From: Talinum fruticosum
Lineage: Eukaryota > Streptophyta > Magnoliopsida > Caryophyllales > Talinaceae
Assembly: GCA_021018815.1 (NCBI GenBank)
Contig: JAITYX010000053.1
Coordinates: 2,552,001-2,616,000, forward strand
Length of the DNA: 64,000 nt
Reading direction: 5' to 3'
Within the stretch, counting starts at the first letter, position 1. Each line of letters opens with the position of its first letter. The notes beneath the pieces were generated by a model. It was given only the letters and a program-made list of their open reading frames with translations. It was not told where the DNA came from and ran no database searches. The position numbers were made by a program, and so were the translations under genes. This document shows, in pieces, positions 1 to 9,632 of the stretch.

Positions 1-16
1 CAACTTTCTTTGTTTC

Positions 17-1150
17 AGCGAGTTCATCTACCCCGAACTCGTGTCCGAGTTTTACACTCACGTCACTAGCTCTTAAGGTGTTCTAACCTCCGGGGTTCCG
101 AACGTAACTGTTCGAATAAACACCTGTCTTCTCCACCGCTTGTTCAAGGTCTCCTCTCTCTTCTTGAACAGCAACCCCATCCCTTTCATCGAAGTCGCCG
201 ACGATTTCTTTGAAAAATACGCCAAAGAGTTCCCCGAGTCACGGAAAAATTTTTCGGTGACTCAGCTCATATCGAAGTACGTCTTACGTGCTTCCTGCTA
301 ATGAGAACCTTCTTCTCTCAAGCATTCCAGCAAGGAGAACCCCAACTCCAAGCATTTAAAAGCTCTTTTTGACATTCTTGAGGGCTACGAAGTAGACCTC
401 TTCCCCTCTATCATTGAGCAAATGGCAGCTGTGCTAGCTCAACCCCAAAATAAGAAGAACACCCCTCTTCCTTTCGGTGCTCTTCTCACCCTTGTTTTCA
501 AACAATTTAAAGTTCCTCTCCCTCATACCTAAATGCTACTTTTGAGGCTGCCATTGTTGTCGGCAAAAGGAACTTCGAGGTACGGATACCAGGAAACTCA
601 ACCTCGGTGTCCGGGTACACAACTCGGAGCCGAGGCCACCTTCTTCGCCTCGGACACGAAAAGAAGCCCCTCTCTCTCTCCCTGCTCCACCTGGTGGTGC
701 TTCCACATCAGGTGTTTCTAAGTCTCTCTCCTCCATTTTGTCCTCCGCTTTCTTGGACAAAATCAACTCTCTGTCCTTATAATTCAAGGACATGCTCCGG
801 TCATTCAAGTCTGTCTATCGGACCATGACCATCAACCAACAAATAGCCCAATCTTAGATCCGAGAGCAGCAAGAAGTGCTCCTTGAGATGAAGGCCTTGG
901 TGAAGGAGCAAAAGGAGCCGATCGAGCTCCTCCAGGAGAGACGGTCCAAGGCGACTCAGGACCATGGCGACTCGGACTCATCCGAAGCGTCCTCGAGCCC
1001 GGCTAAGACCTCCTCCTCGAGATAGCGGGGAGGACGGAGAAGAAGACCGGGAAGAAGCGAGAGCCGAGGAGCTCGCGGGCCGAGACAGCTCCTACTGGGC
1101 AAGGAGAGCATCGGAAAGAAGAAGAAGGAGGCACAACCGAGGGTAAAACC
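17..1150 (+). pseudogene. Decayed Transposase_32-like ORF in SIRE-like element
   Basis: Translated in shifting frames, positions 17-530 resemble the plant 'putative transposon protein' family (Transposase_32, PF20167). There is a ProGluLeuValSerGluPheTyr block near the start, a middle stretch with acidic/aromatic PheIleGluVal..AspAspPhePhe, and an end resembling the family's 'LeuPro(F/Y)..LeuIleThr..Phe' block near 470-520. Downstream (950-1150) the sequence is rich in Asp/Ser, Glu and Arg, as in tails of such proteins. Several stops and at least two frame changes mean it cannot be translated as it stands, and its 5' end lies outside the window. It precedes LTR A and so belongs to the interior of a SIRE/Maximus-like element that shows no pol here. 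The family's function is unknown. The assignment rests on remembered family patterns, not on an alignment. Confidence 0.45.
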
Positions 1151-1909
1151 GCTCCTCAAGCTCAAGTGGCAGTACTCAACTCGGACAGCGAGCTCGAGTG
1201 GGTCGAAGACCTAGCTGCACAAGGACAACCTGCAGCGGGTCGACCGAGCGGACCCCTCCAGCCTACCGAGGTCCACGGGGAGGAACCTCTCGGATCCTCT
1301 CGTTCGGGTCAGCCACTCAAAGCCGAGCCCTTGACGGCGATCCTCGTCCTCCCTCCGCCGCGCTCAAGCACATCGTCAAGATCCTACCAGCGCCGGCGTA
1401 CCTCTCGCCCTTCCTCTTCCACTCGGACAACCCCTCTCCTTCTTAGGCGGACACCATGCACTATGTCGGAATTCCACAGTCCGCGATTCTTCTTCTTCCT
1501 GATATTTCTTTTTCTTTTTCTTTTCCTTTTGTCCGGACATCAAATATGTACTCTTTGTTGTATTCTTCCCATTTTTTGTTTTTACTTGAAAGGCAAGGGG
1601 AGAATATAGATAGAAAAAATTTGTTGTCTTGTTTAGGGGAGTTTCTCACTCTCTATCTCTCGTATATACTTTCTTTAACTTCAATGAATTAGTGCATTCT
1701 CTTCAAATTCTCCGAGTTTATTGTTTATTGCAATAATTTCGAGTTAGCATTATTTCAGTGACAATTGCTAAGCATCTATTCTTTGTGATCCGATACTTTA
1801 AGTATGCTTCACTTAGCATTATTTTACGTGTAAGTATACAAAAACAGATATATATCACTAACAAAGTTTCTGTCTAAGTATGGAATGCCTTTCATCAAAA
1901 AGGGGAGAT
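1151..1909 (+). other. 3' internal noncoding region and PPT before LTR A
   Basis: No convincing gene. A pyrimidine-rich stretch (about 1485-1560) is followed by AT-rich sequence. The last bases (1897-1909, AAAAAGGGGAGAT) form a polypurine tract of the type that ends SIRE/Maximus interiors (ATCAAAAAGGGGGAGAT), directly before the LTR start at 1910. The same 3' interior motif (ACAAAGTTTCT...ATCAAAAAGG) recurs before LTR B (3781-3829) and LTR C (19184-19229). Confidence 0.6.
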
Positions 1910-3464
1910 TGAAGACTCGGACTTTACTCCGCACACTTCTTAGTTCTACCAAAGGAATCAGGTATAAGGCTTTCTCACTTATAGAGTTTTGATTCCAAGT
2001 CATTCTCTGTCCCTTAGAAACTTTTCGAGTAATATGGTATTTTCTCTAAGTGATATAGCATTTATTTCATGTACTCTTACTTGTTTACGTGAGACTCGAA
2101 AGCACATCCGTACTTCATCGTTGTACATCCAGCTTCGAGTCTCTCATCACTTAGATTTATCGCATTTTCAAAAGACTAGTATTCGTATAATCGCACTCGA
2201 GTCCGACTTCATATTACGGGTGTTATTTTGTTATAGTCGGCGCTTCTAGTCTAAACCATGCTTAGTCGAGATCAAGTTTATTCACTCGATATTCTTTATG
2301 CAACTTGATTCTCGCTTAGACTAACTTAGATAGAATTTCGAGTTTCATGGATATTAAACTCGAAAATTCCATTCCTTTCGACTCGGATAATTAGTCACTT
2401 ATTTATTTTAATTATATTATTATCTCGTGTCTAATCGTGGACCAAAGTATTTTTATACTTTGAGAACCAACTTGATTTACTTTTGTAGGTTATTCAAACG
2501 AGGATACACTTTTTAAAGTACAAAAGTAACCGAGCTTCAAAACGTCAAATCACCAATAAACATGGCTTTTCCCATTCTCCGACCTAGCCCCGTAAGACGT
2601 GTCGGGGATGTCCGTTTCCAAATCTGGAAAACTGAAACGCTAAGCTTAACGGTGGTTTCCACCTTAACTTTCAAGACACCGCCAGTGGTTTTGGGACTTC
2701 TAAAGGAATTAAGAACCGTTGCCCAACATTAATATTTCAACGGATACTTTCGCGTGACTCGGAAAGTCCTTAACAACGGTTACAAAGAACTCTCAATCGG
2801 AAGATGGACTCAACGCCAATAGAAGCCAACTCTCAAGACTTGAAGATTGCCAAACCTATTGTTAATACATATACTCGAGCAAAGTCATTGTATTCATTTC
2901 TTAATCTTCTACTTACAACTCCCACTCTGTAATTCATTATATTCCGAGTTGTAAGGTCTTGTACTTAGTTACAAACACTCTCTTTCTTACTCTCTAAGTA
3001 AGGTCCCTTGACTGAGCTGTAAGGGTTATCTCGGCTCGATTGTCCCTAGCTGTAAGGGTTATCTCAACTAGGAAGTACTAGATCGGATAAGGGAATTTCT
3101 GAGTCTAGGAAAAACTTGTAAAGAGTTGTTTAAGGGAGCAACTTGGGTACGAGTCAGTCTACGGTATTTTGTGGACTCAAAATAGTGGATTTGACTTCGT
3201 GCTTGGATTAGCACGGTCTATGGTTTTCTGCCCCGGGAGGGTTTCCACGTAATTTCTGCGTATTTACTTTATGAGTTTATTCTAGACTCGGACTGTCTTA
3301 AAGCTTCGATCATATCTCGCATATTCATTCCGAGTTCATACTTTTCGACCTTATTGTAGACTCGGAATCCGCTTCTATCTAGTCTTTGATTAAAAGAGTT
3401 TGATTTTTCAGAAAAATCTTTCATCACCCTATTCACCCCCTCTCTAGGGTGACTTAGCCTCTCC
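1910..3464 (+). repeat. LTR A of SIRE/Maximus-like Copia-type array
   Basis: Starts with TGAAGACTCGG right after a PPT. It shares ordered blocks with LTRs B and C: AAGTATTT..ATACTTTGAGAAC, GGTCCCTTGACTGAGCTG, the GGAAGTACTAGATCGGATAA block, GGATTTGACTTCGTGCTTGG, the GGAGGGTTTCCACGTA block typical of SIRE LTR ends, and CATCACCCTATTCAC near the 3' end. The stretch that in LTRs B and C contains TATAAATA is shortened here (around 2815-2830), so the TATA box is missing. The 3' boundary is approximate, set where similarity between copies fades after CTCTCC. Confidence 0.75.
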
Positions 3465-3829
3465 TTGAGCAAACCTTCAACCCTCTTTTTGTGTACTTTC
3501 CTTATATTTTCTTGTTTTGTGTATATATGAATGAAGTTTTTCTTTTAGATCACAATCCTTTCGAGTTCATTCTTTCTAAGTTTGAATCTCTTATTAGTGA
3601 GTGTTACTCGATATATCCGCTTATATTTTTTCTCTTTTCTCTCGCTCCGATATAAGTGCTCATATTCTTAGTTGTATGAGTTATCCGCAGAAATGTTCTA
3701 AGTACAAATCACTTCACTCACTACTTCGTATTACGATATATTCTACTAAGTAAGAATGTAAACTCATGATCTTTTTACTAACAAAGTTTCTATCCGAGTA
3801 TGTAATGCCTTTCATCAAAAAGGGGAGAT
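3465..3829 (+). other. Short internal stub between LTR A and LTR B, with PPT
   Basis: Only about 365 bp separate two LTRs that normally flank several kb. The stub joins a 5'-type segment (GAGCAAACCTTCA right after LTR A) to a 3'-type segment ending in AAAAAGGGGAGAT (3818-3829). No ORF of note. A matching stub lies between LTRs B and C (18918-19229), sharing the GCTCCGATATA and CACTTCACTCACTA blocks. This is the pattern expected from unequal recombination of a tandem LTR-interior-LTR structure, or from a very small non-autonomous element. Confidence 0.6.
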
Positions 3830-5078
3830 TGAATACTCGGATCGTGAAACTAGATCATTCTAAGTACTACATAAAGACGCAGGTACAAACCTCATCCCTC
3901 CTAATTTGATTACAAGTCATTCGAGTTTTATAGAAACTCCTGCATAAGTTTTCATTTGATTCGACTGACTCGGAAAACACATTCTTGTTTATTCACTCAC
4001 TTTGATGTTTCGAGTCACTCAGCCATCACTCAAATTTATCGCATGTTCAAATAATCTCTCTAACACTTATTATCCGAGTTCCGATCTGTGTATTTCATAG
4101 CAAAATGAATTACGGTGCTAATTCATCTTTCTCGGTCGGTATGTTTGTTTGAGAATTATTTGTCCAGGTCAAGTACTTACACTCGATGTTTTCACTCTCA
4201 TAACTTGATCTTTCTTAGGACTGACTCTAATGGAATTTGAGTATAATGAATATTAGACTCAGAAAATTTCACTCTTCTAGGCTTAAGATAATTACGCACT
4301 TAATTATGTTAATTAAATTATTATTTGTGCCTAATCTTATACCAAAGTATTTAATACTTTGAGAACTAAAATGGTTTATTTTTATAGGTTATCTAACCAA
4401 GGCTATCTCATTTTTAAATTACAAAAGTAACCGGCTTCAAGTCGTCAATCACATCGGACAAAGCTTTTGTACTTCGAACAAGGCTCGGACGCTCGTGTCG
4501 GGGTTGTCTGTTTTCAAAGCTGGAAAACTTCAACGCTAAACTCAACGATGGTTTCCACCTTACTTTTCGGACAACACTAGTTGACAGGAGCACTTTTAGG
4601 AGCCAAGAGTCGTTGCCCAACGTTTACATCCCAACGGATATTTTCTAAGCTACTCGGAAGAACCGTTACAACGGTCAAGAAGGCTTCATTTCGGAACCGG
4701 ACACAACGGCTAGTCCGCTTCGTCATCTATAAATAGAAGCCACCTCTCAAGACTTGAAGATTGTTGGAATTATTATTGAAACACATTACTTAAGCAAAAG
4801 TCATTGTATTCATATTCAATCTTCTACTTACAACTCCCGACTTGTAATTCATACTTTCTAAGTTGTAAGGTCTTGTAACCTGTTACATACTCTTCTTACT
4901 TTCTGATTAAGGTCCCTTGATTGAGCTGTAAGGGTTAACTCAGCTCGGTTGCCCCTAGCCGTAAAAGTTACCTCGGTTAGGAAGTACTAGATCAAATAAG
5001 AGAATTTCTTAGTCTAGGAAAACTTTGTAAGGAATTGTTTAAGGGAGCAATTTTGGTTAAGTCGGTTCTTTGTATTTT
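3830..5078 (+). repeat. LTR B, left part (interrupted by Athila-like element)
   Basis: Starts TGAATACTCGG after its PPT and follows LTRs A and C block by block until GTATTTT at 5078. The sequence then jumps to another element and resumes at 18699 (GTGGATTCAAAATAGTGG), exactly where LTRs A and C read on uninterrupted (GTATTTTGTGGACTC in A). It therefore represents one LTR split by an insertion. It retains a TATA box at 4728-4735. Confidence 0.82.
4728..4735 (+). promoter_or_regulatory. TATA box of LTR B
   Basis: TATAAATA followed by GAAGCCACCTCTCAAGACTT, the expected U3/R transition. LTR C has the same element at 20155-20162. LTR A lacks it. Confidence 0.55.
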
Positions 5079-7244
5079 TGTTAAGTCGTAGTTTATACGT
5101 ATTTTTAGTAGTTATTTAGTGTATATTATATAGTTTATTTTATCTAATTTATTCTATTTTGTCTATTTATAGGTAATTATCGAATAAAGTGGGGAAGAGA
5201 AGAAAAGTCGTTAAAAGTGGATTTTTAGCTACCGACAAGCATCCAAGAAAATATATAAAGTCGGTCCATAAATATAATATGTAATAAAATATTTATTTTA
5301 GGATATTATATTTTAGGAAATCCTAATTGGAATAGAAAAGGAAACTTAGAAGAGAAGAAAGAGAAATAAACCCTAACTCTTTCACCCTATATATACTACT
5401 TATTATCATCATGGAGAGGGAGACACGGGAAGCTAGCCACATACATCCCAGCCGCCTGCACCTGCTGCTTGCTCACGTCCACTGCCCACACAAGCAGCCA
5501 GCCACCTAGCTACCCAGACCACCTCACGTTCTCTTGCTGCACCTGCTGCCGCTGCTCCTTGTTGCACTCTGCTGCTTGCTGTCGCCACTGCTCCTGGCTG
5601 CACCGTCACTGCTACTGCTGCTCCTTGCTGGCTGCTGCTGTCCGCTGCCCAGCCAGCCACCATCCATCACCATCTTCTTCATCTTCCCGGGTCAAAGAAA
5701 CTAATATCGGTAGTATAATTTAGTTTTGTAATTTTTATTAGAAAAGATCGAGTTTTTATTGTTAGATTAATATTAAAGATGCTAGTTTTATTTAGTTTAC
5801 ATGTTTTAAATTACATTATGTGTGAGTAGTTTTTCTTATACTTGGTATAATCTACTTGAAGCCATGTTAAATTATTTATTTTGAAACAAAGTTTCGATTT
5901 TTATTGTCTTATTGATTCAATCCATGATTCTATGATAATTTGTGTTTAATGTTCATGAATTTATGTCTAATTAATTAGAGTGCACGCTACTTAGTTTTAT
6001 ATAAATTCATGTGATAGTTTAAAGGGTTTAAGTACGTAATTGCTTGATCTTTTAGACATAAGTATCACCCTAGTTAATCATGGATGGCTCATACCCATCT
6101 CTTTTAATTAGGAAATTATCATAGATCCTTCTTAAATCAATTTGCTAGTAGATTGGTTATTAGGTGCTAGATGATGTTTTTCTAATACTTAATGCTCTGA
6201 TTTGATTAAATTCTAGTGCTAGTGCTAGGGTTATCAATATTAGTAGGGTTTATATTAGGGTTAGGCCTAAGTAAACTAATAACTAAGGAAAAACGGGGAA
6301 GATCCGCTAGTGGTTGTCTTCTACTGTTTATATAATAATTTGCATGGTGGATATAGATTATACTAAGTGTTTTTATAAATTTGCTATTTTTGATAATTAT
6401 TTGTTTGCTTTTAGTTATTTTCTTGAGTTTATTAATTTTTATTTATAAAGTTATAGTCTTTTATTATCAATTTCATTAAACCCCCTAAAGATCATTATTT
6501 TAGATTAGTTTTAGTAATTTTAATTTAATTTTATTTTGAGTCTTTATATATTTTAATTTTCAGAATTAATTTTCTATTAGTTTTTATTATTTTTGAGTCA
6601 GTTTGTTAGAAATTAGTTTAAAAATAGTTTCTTTTGTTATTTTTTGTGTTTTATTTTCTTTTAGGGTTTAGATAGAGTTCTAGTTTGCTGTGATTAAATT
6701 TTAGAATTTTTGGAATTAATTTGATATTTTTTCAGATTTAATTCTTGAATTTAATTACTGCAGGTTTTTAATAAAATAAATTCGTAAATTAGATTTTAAA
6801 TTTTGTTTTTATATTTTTAGGGTCTGGTTAGGTTTAGAAAATTAGTATTATTATTCTGGGTAATTTTAGTATTTATTTTCGTAATTATTTTAGTGCAGAA
6901 TTTTACTTATTTAATTTTCTGTTTTAGAATTTGTTTATTTTCTGCTTTAGTTTTCTGTTTTAATTGTTCTAAAAAATATACAAAAATATTTCTGGGTTAT
7001 TGTAGTTTTATTATTATGTATAAATTATTTATTTAGTTGTTAGATAATTTTCTATGAATTTTAGTTATTGATTTTAATTTATATTTTCTATTTTGTTTTT
7101 AAGAGTAGTAAATTTAATTAAATTAAAACTTGCATGTTATTATATCTTTCCTCGTAGATTCGATCCCTACTTGCCCTATGCTATATTGTTTATTATAAGT
7201 TTAAGTAGTGGTTTAATTTGTTGTCTGTAACGACAAGCTTAACA
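5079..7244 (+). repeat. 5' LTR of Athila-like element
   Basis: 2,166 bp, TGTTAAG...TTAACA, nearly identical to 16501-18693. It contains a TATA box (5388-5395, TATATATA) followed about 20 bp later by a GC- and CTG-rich transcribed leader (5411-5690), then long AT-rich U5-like sequence. Relative to the 3' copy it lacks about 30 bp after GTCTTCTAC (around 6326), the main difference between the two. Reading frames in the CTG-rich leader on either strand are compositional and not supported as genes. Confidence 0.9.
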
Positions 7245-7249
7245 AATTT

Positions 7250-7267
7250 TGGCGCCGTTGTCGGGGA
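7250..7267 (+). other. Primer-binding site, tRNA-Asp type
   Basis: TGGCGCCGTTGTCGGGGA, five bases after the LTR end. It matches the PBS commonly seen in Athila/Tat Gypsy elements (TGGCGCCGTTGCCGGGGA) except for one C-to-T change. Confidence 0.85.
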
Positions 7268-7463
7268 AAGAAAATAATAGTTGTTAGTTTTATTTATTTT
7301 AGATTTACTACTTTTATTACTTCTTTGTAACTTTAATAGTTTGTTTTCATAGTTTTGTTTTTTTTAGTGTTTTTTTTAATTTTGAAAAGGAGTATACATT
7401 TGACGAACTTGAAAGCCAAGTAAGTGTTTCGATTCTGTTTACGTAAGTTCTAAAATTATTGAG
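7268..7463 (+). other. 5' leader of gag
   Basis: AT-rich untranslated leader between the PBS and the gag start codon. Nothing else recognised. Confidence 0.5.
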
Positions 7464-8381
7464 ATGACTACCTTACGTGAACTTGCTGCACCTAACTTGG
7501 AGACACAACTTTTACCTATCTCATATCCTGCATTGGACCGACCACTAAAGCCGAACTCCGGATTTTTAAATATGTTACCTAAATTTCATGGACTGCCTGG
7601 TGAGGACCCATATCGTCATATCAATGAGTTTATTATTACATGTTCCACTATGCAACTTGAGGGAATCACCCAAGACCAAATTAAGTTGAGAGCCTTTCCC
7701 TTTTCGCTTCAGGATAAGGCTAAAGATTGGTTTTATTACTTACCACCTGCAACATTCACTACATGGACCGAAGTTCATAAAGCATTTTTAGAGAAATTTT
7801 TTCCTGCATCTAGGATAGGGTCCATTAGAAAGGAAATTTGTGGTATTAAACAGATGATTGGGGAGAGTTTTTCTGAATATTGGGAGCGTTTTAATAAATT
7901 ATGTGCTACTTGTCCCCAACATCAAATTCCCGAGCATTTATTGATTCAATATTTTTATGAAGGTTTATTGCCAATAGATAGAAATATGGTAGATGTTGCT
8001 AGTGGAGGGGCCTTGTTTAATAAGACTACAGCTCGGGCTAGAGAATTGTTAAATAATATGGCCCAAAATACTCAACAATTTGGAATGGGAGATACCCAAT
8101 TTAGGAATGTTAATGAGTTCAATTTAGGTCCATCTGTAGAGACCCAATTGTCCCAAATTACTGTTATGTTGAATAAATTGGTCCACAAAGAAGAAGTAGT
8201 AGTTTGTAGTATTTGCTATTTAGAGGGTCATGTTGCTAATTCATGCCCTACACAACAAAGAGGGCATGTGAATGCTATTTTTTCCAACCAAGGTCGAATG
8301 AATTATAACATATTCTCAAACACTTATGAAGAATGGAGTGATTACTCTAACCTTAGGTATGAATTTGAAGAAAACCCCTAG
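7464..8381 (+). CDS. gag: Gag polyprotein, N-terminal part (Athila-like)
   Basis: An open frame of 305 codons encodes a capsid/nucleocapsid-type protein. After a short leader it shows the retrotransposon gag core (PF03732-like) at roughly residues 35-190, with the conserved FHGLPGEDPYRHINEF and KAKDWFYYLPP patterns and the FSEYWERFNKLCATCP block. A zinc knuckle, CysX2CysX4HisX4Cys, lies near residues 250-263 and would bind RNA. It is the longest intact frame in the element. A TAG ends it, but gag-type sequence continues in another frame (8444-8604) and, past the inserted Mutator-like element, at 14770-15184. The original product was therefore probably longer and this copy is broken. The start is the first ATG in a long open frame after the PBS. 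Confidence 0.85.
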   Translation: MTTLRELAAPNLETQLLPISYPALDRPLKPNSGFLNMLPKFHGLPGEDPYRHINEFIITCSTMQLEGITQDQIKLRAFPFSLQDKAKDWFYYLPPATFTTWTEVHKAFLEKFFPASRIGSIRKEICGIKQMIGESFSEYWERFNKLCATCPQHQIPEHLLIQYFYEGLLPIDRNMVDVASGGALFNKTTARARELLNNMAQNTQQFGMGDTQFRNVNEFNLGPSVETQLSQITVMLNKLVHKEEVVVCSICYLEGHVANSCPTQQRGHVNAIFSNQGRMNYNIFSNTYEEWSDYSNLRYEFEENP

Positions 8382-8443
8382 AATTTTATCAATCCATTGC
8401 TCATGACAAAACTAATGATCTTTTAGAGCAAATCACTAAGAAG

Positions 8444-8604
8444 ATGGATGACCAGAAAAAGGAGACTAACCTTAGGTTCCAAAACTTAGAGATGACCATA
8501 AAGCGGGTACAAGAGAAACAGATTGCCAATGATATCATGCTTAGTAACCTGCAAGCCCAAATGCAATCTCAACCTTTCCAAGATCCAAAAGAAAATGTGA
8601 GTGT
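8444..8604 (+). pseudogene. gag: Gag C-terminal coiled-coil segment, before the Mutator insertion
   Basis: About 54 codons in a new frame after the stop at 8381. Charged and Gln-rich heptad-like sequence (Met-Asp-Asp-Gln-Lys start) of the sort found downstream of the zinc knuckle in Athila-type gag. It is interrupted by the Mutator-like element at 8615 and the coding context resumes after 14779. Confidence 0.6.
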
Positions 8605-8614
8605 CATAACACTT
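8605..8614. repeat. TSD (left) of Mutator-like element
   Basis: CATAACACTT, repeated exactly at 14770-14779 on the other side of the element. Ten bases, within the usual 8-11 for Mutator-like elements. Confidence 0.9.
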
Positions 8615-8737
8615 CAAAAAAAAACTAGTAGGTACCTTAAGTTTTAGGCCAACTATTTTTGGACCCAAAGTTATCAAAAATTATAAAAAGGCACCTTAAA
8701 TTATTGGGCCAACTATTTCGTGGGTCCAATTCCGGGC
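8615..8737 (+). repeat. MULE 5' terminal inverted repeat
   Basis: About 123 bp. Its reverse complement matches 14648-14769 nearly base for base, from CAAAAAAAAACTAG through GGTCCAATTCCGGGC. Within it the motif GGGCCAACTATTT recurs near both ends, a possible transposase-binding repeat. Confidence 0.92.
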
Positions 8738-9582
8738 CTGAGCTTGGACGGAGTTGTGAAAAGACTAAAATACCCTTATTTAATCGCGGGAAGAGGAGAA
8801 TTAACTCGAACATAACACGCGTACTGCTCGTCGCTCGATACTCTCGATCATCGCTCTCTGTCTCTCTCTCTCTCCCCTGTCCTCCACCCCCAATTGTTGA
8901 ACTCCAATCTGCAACTCCTTTTTAGAGGAAGAATCGTCCTCCATAGACGAAAACAAGAGATGAAGACGAAGGTAGAAGAAACAGAGGTAGAAGAAAAGGA
9001 GGCAGAAAATGGTAAATGGAAGAAGTTTCTTAATTTTTGCTTTGATTTCATTTTAGGGTTAAATTTGCGGTTTCGTTGAAAAAATAAATTTTACACCATA
9101 ATTTTGTGAAATAATCTTTGAATGGAGAAATGTACTTCGACAATTTAAAGTTTTGCACAAGATTTTGCGTTTTGCATGAGAACTTTGTCCATTAATGGTC
9201 CGGGAGAGTCCTTTAATGTTGAAGAACGAAGTAACAAATAAGTCGGGAAATTTCTCTTAAGCTACAACCTGCGATGCTTGGTGGTAGCCAACAAGCTGTT
9301 TTGGAGCCCGTAATATAGGGAAAGTTGCTTTTGCTCAACCCTTAAGTCCGACCACGACATTGTTATTGTTGATGGCTAACTCTACTCTATTGCCAAACTG
9401 TCTAGTCATTCCGGCAGTGGATATATTGTCTAGGTCATTAGTTTTGGATAATTGTATAAGACTTTCTTTGAGTTTACGTTGATTTTTTTATTTCTATGGG
9501 ATGCCATAGCCCATATGTAAAAGCCCATATTTATTCCTCATAAGCATTGTGATGATGATTTGTAGAGTTTCTTGGTTTTGTT
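8738..9582 (+). other. MULE 5' leader region
   Basis: A subterminal region with a CT-rich stretch (8850-8890) and an ATG at 9009 followed directly by GTAAATGG, which could be a first exon ending in a splice donor. A candidate acceptor, TTAAAACAG, lies at 9624-9632 before the PB1-like coding segment. A long 5' intron is plausible but unproven. Confidence 0.4.
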
Positions 9583-9632
9583 TTGAGTAATTTTCTTGTG
9601 TTTTTGTTAATCCTGCATTGTTGTGTTAAAAC

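Noticed and set aside
5433..5723. Cys/Ser-rich ORFs, repeated at 16818-17137
   Set aside because: They fall in the CTG-rich transcribed leader of both LTR copies of the Athila-like element, on both strands, with different lengths and ends in the two copies.
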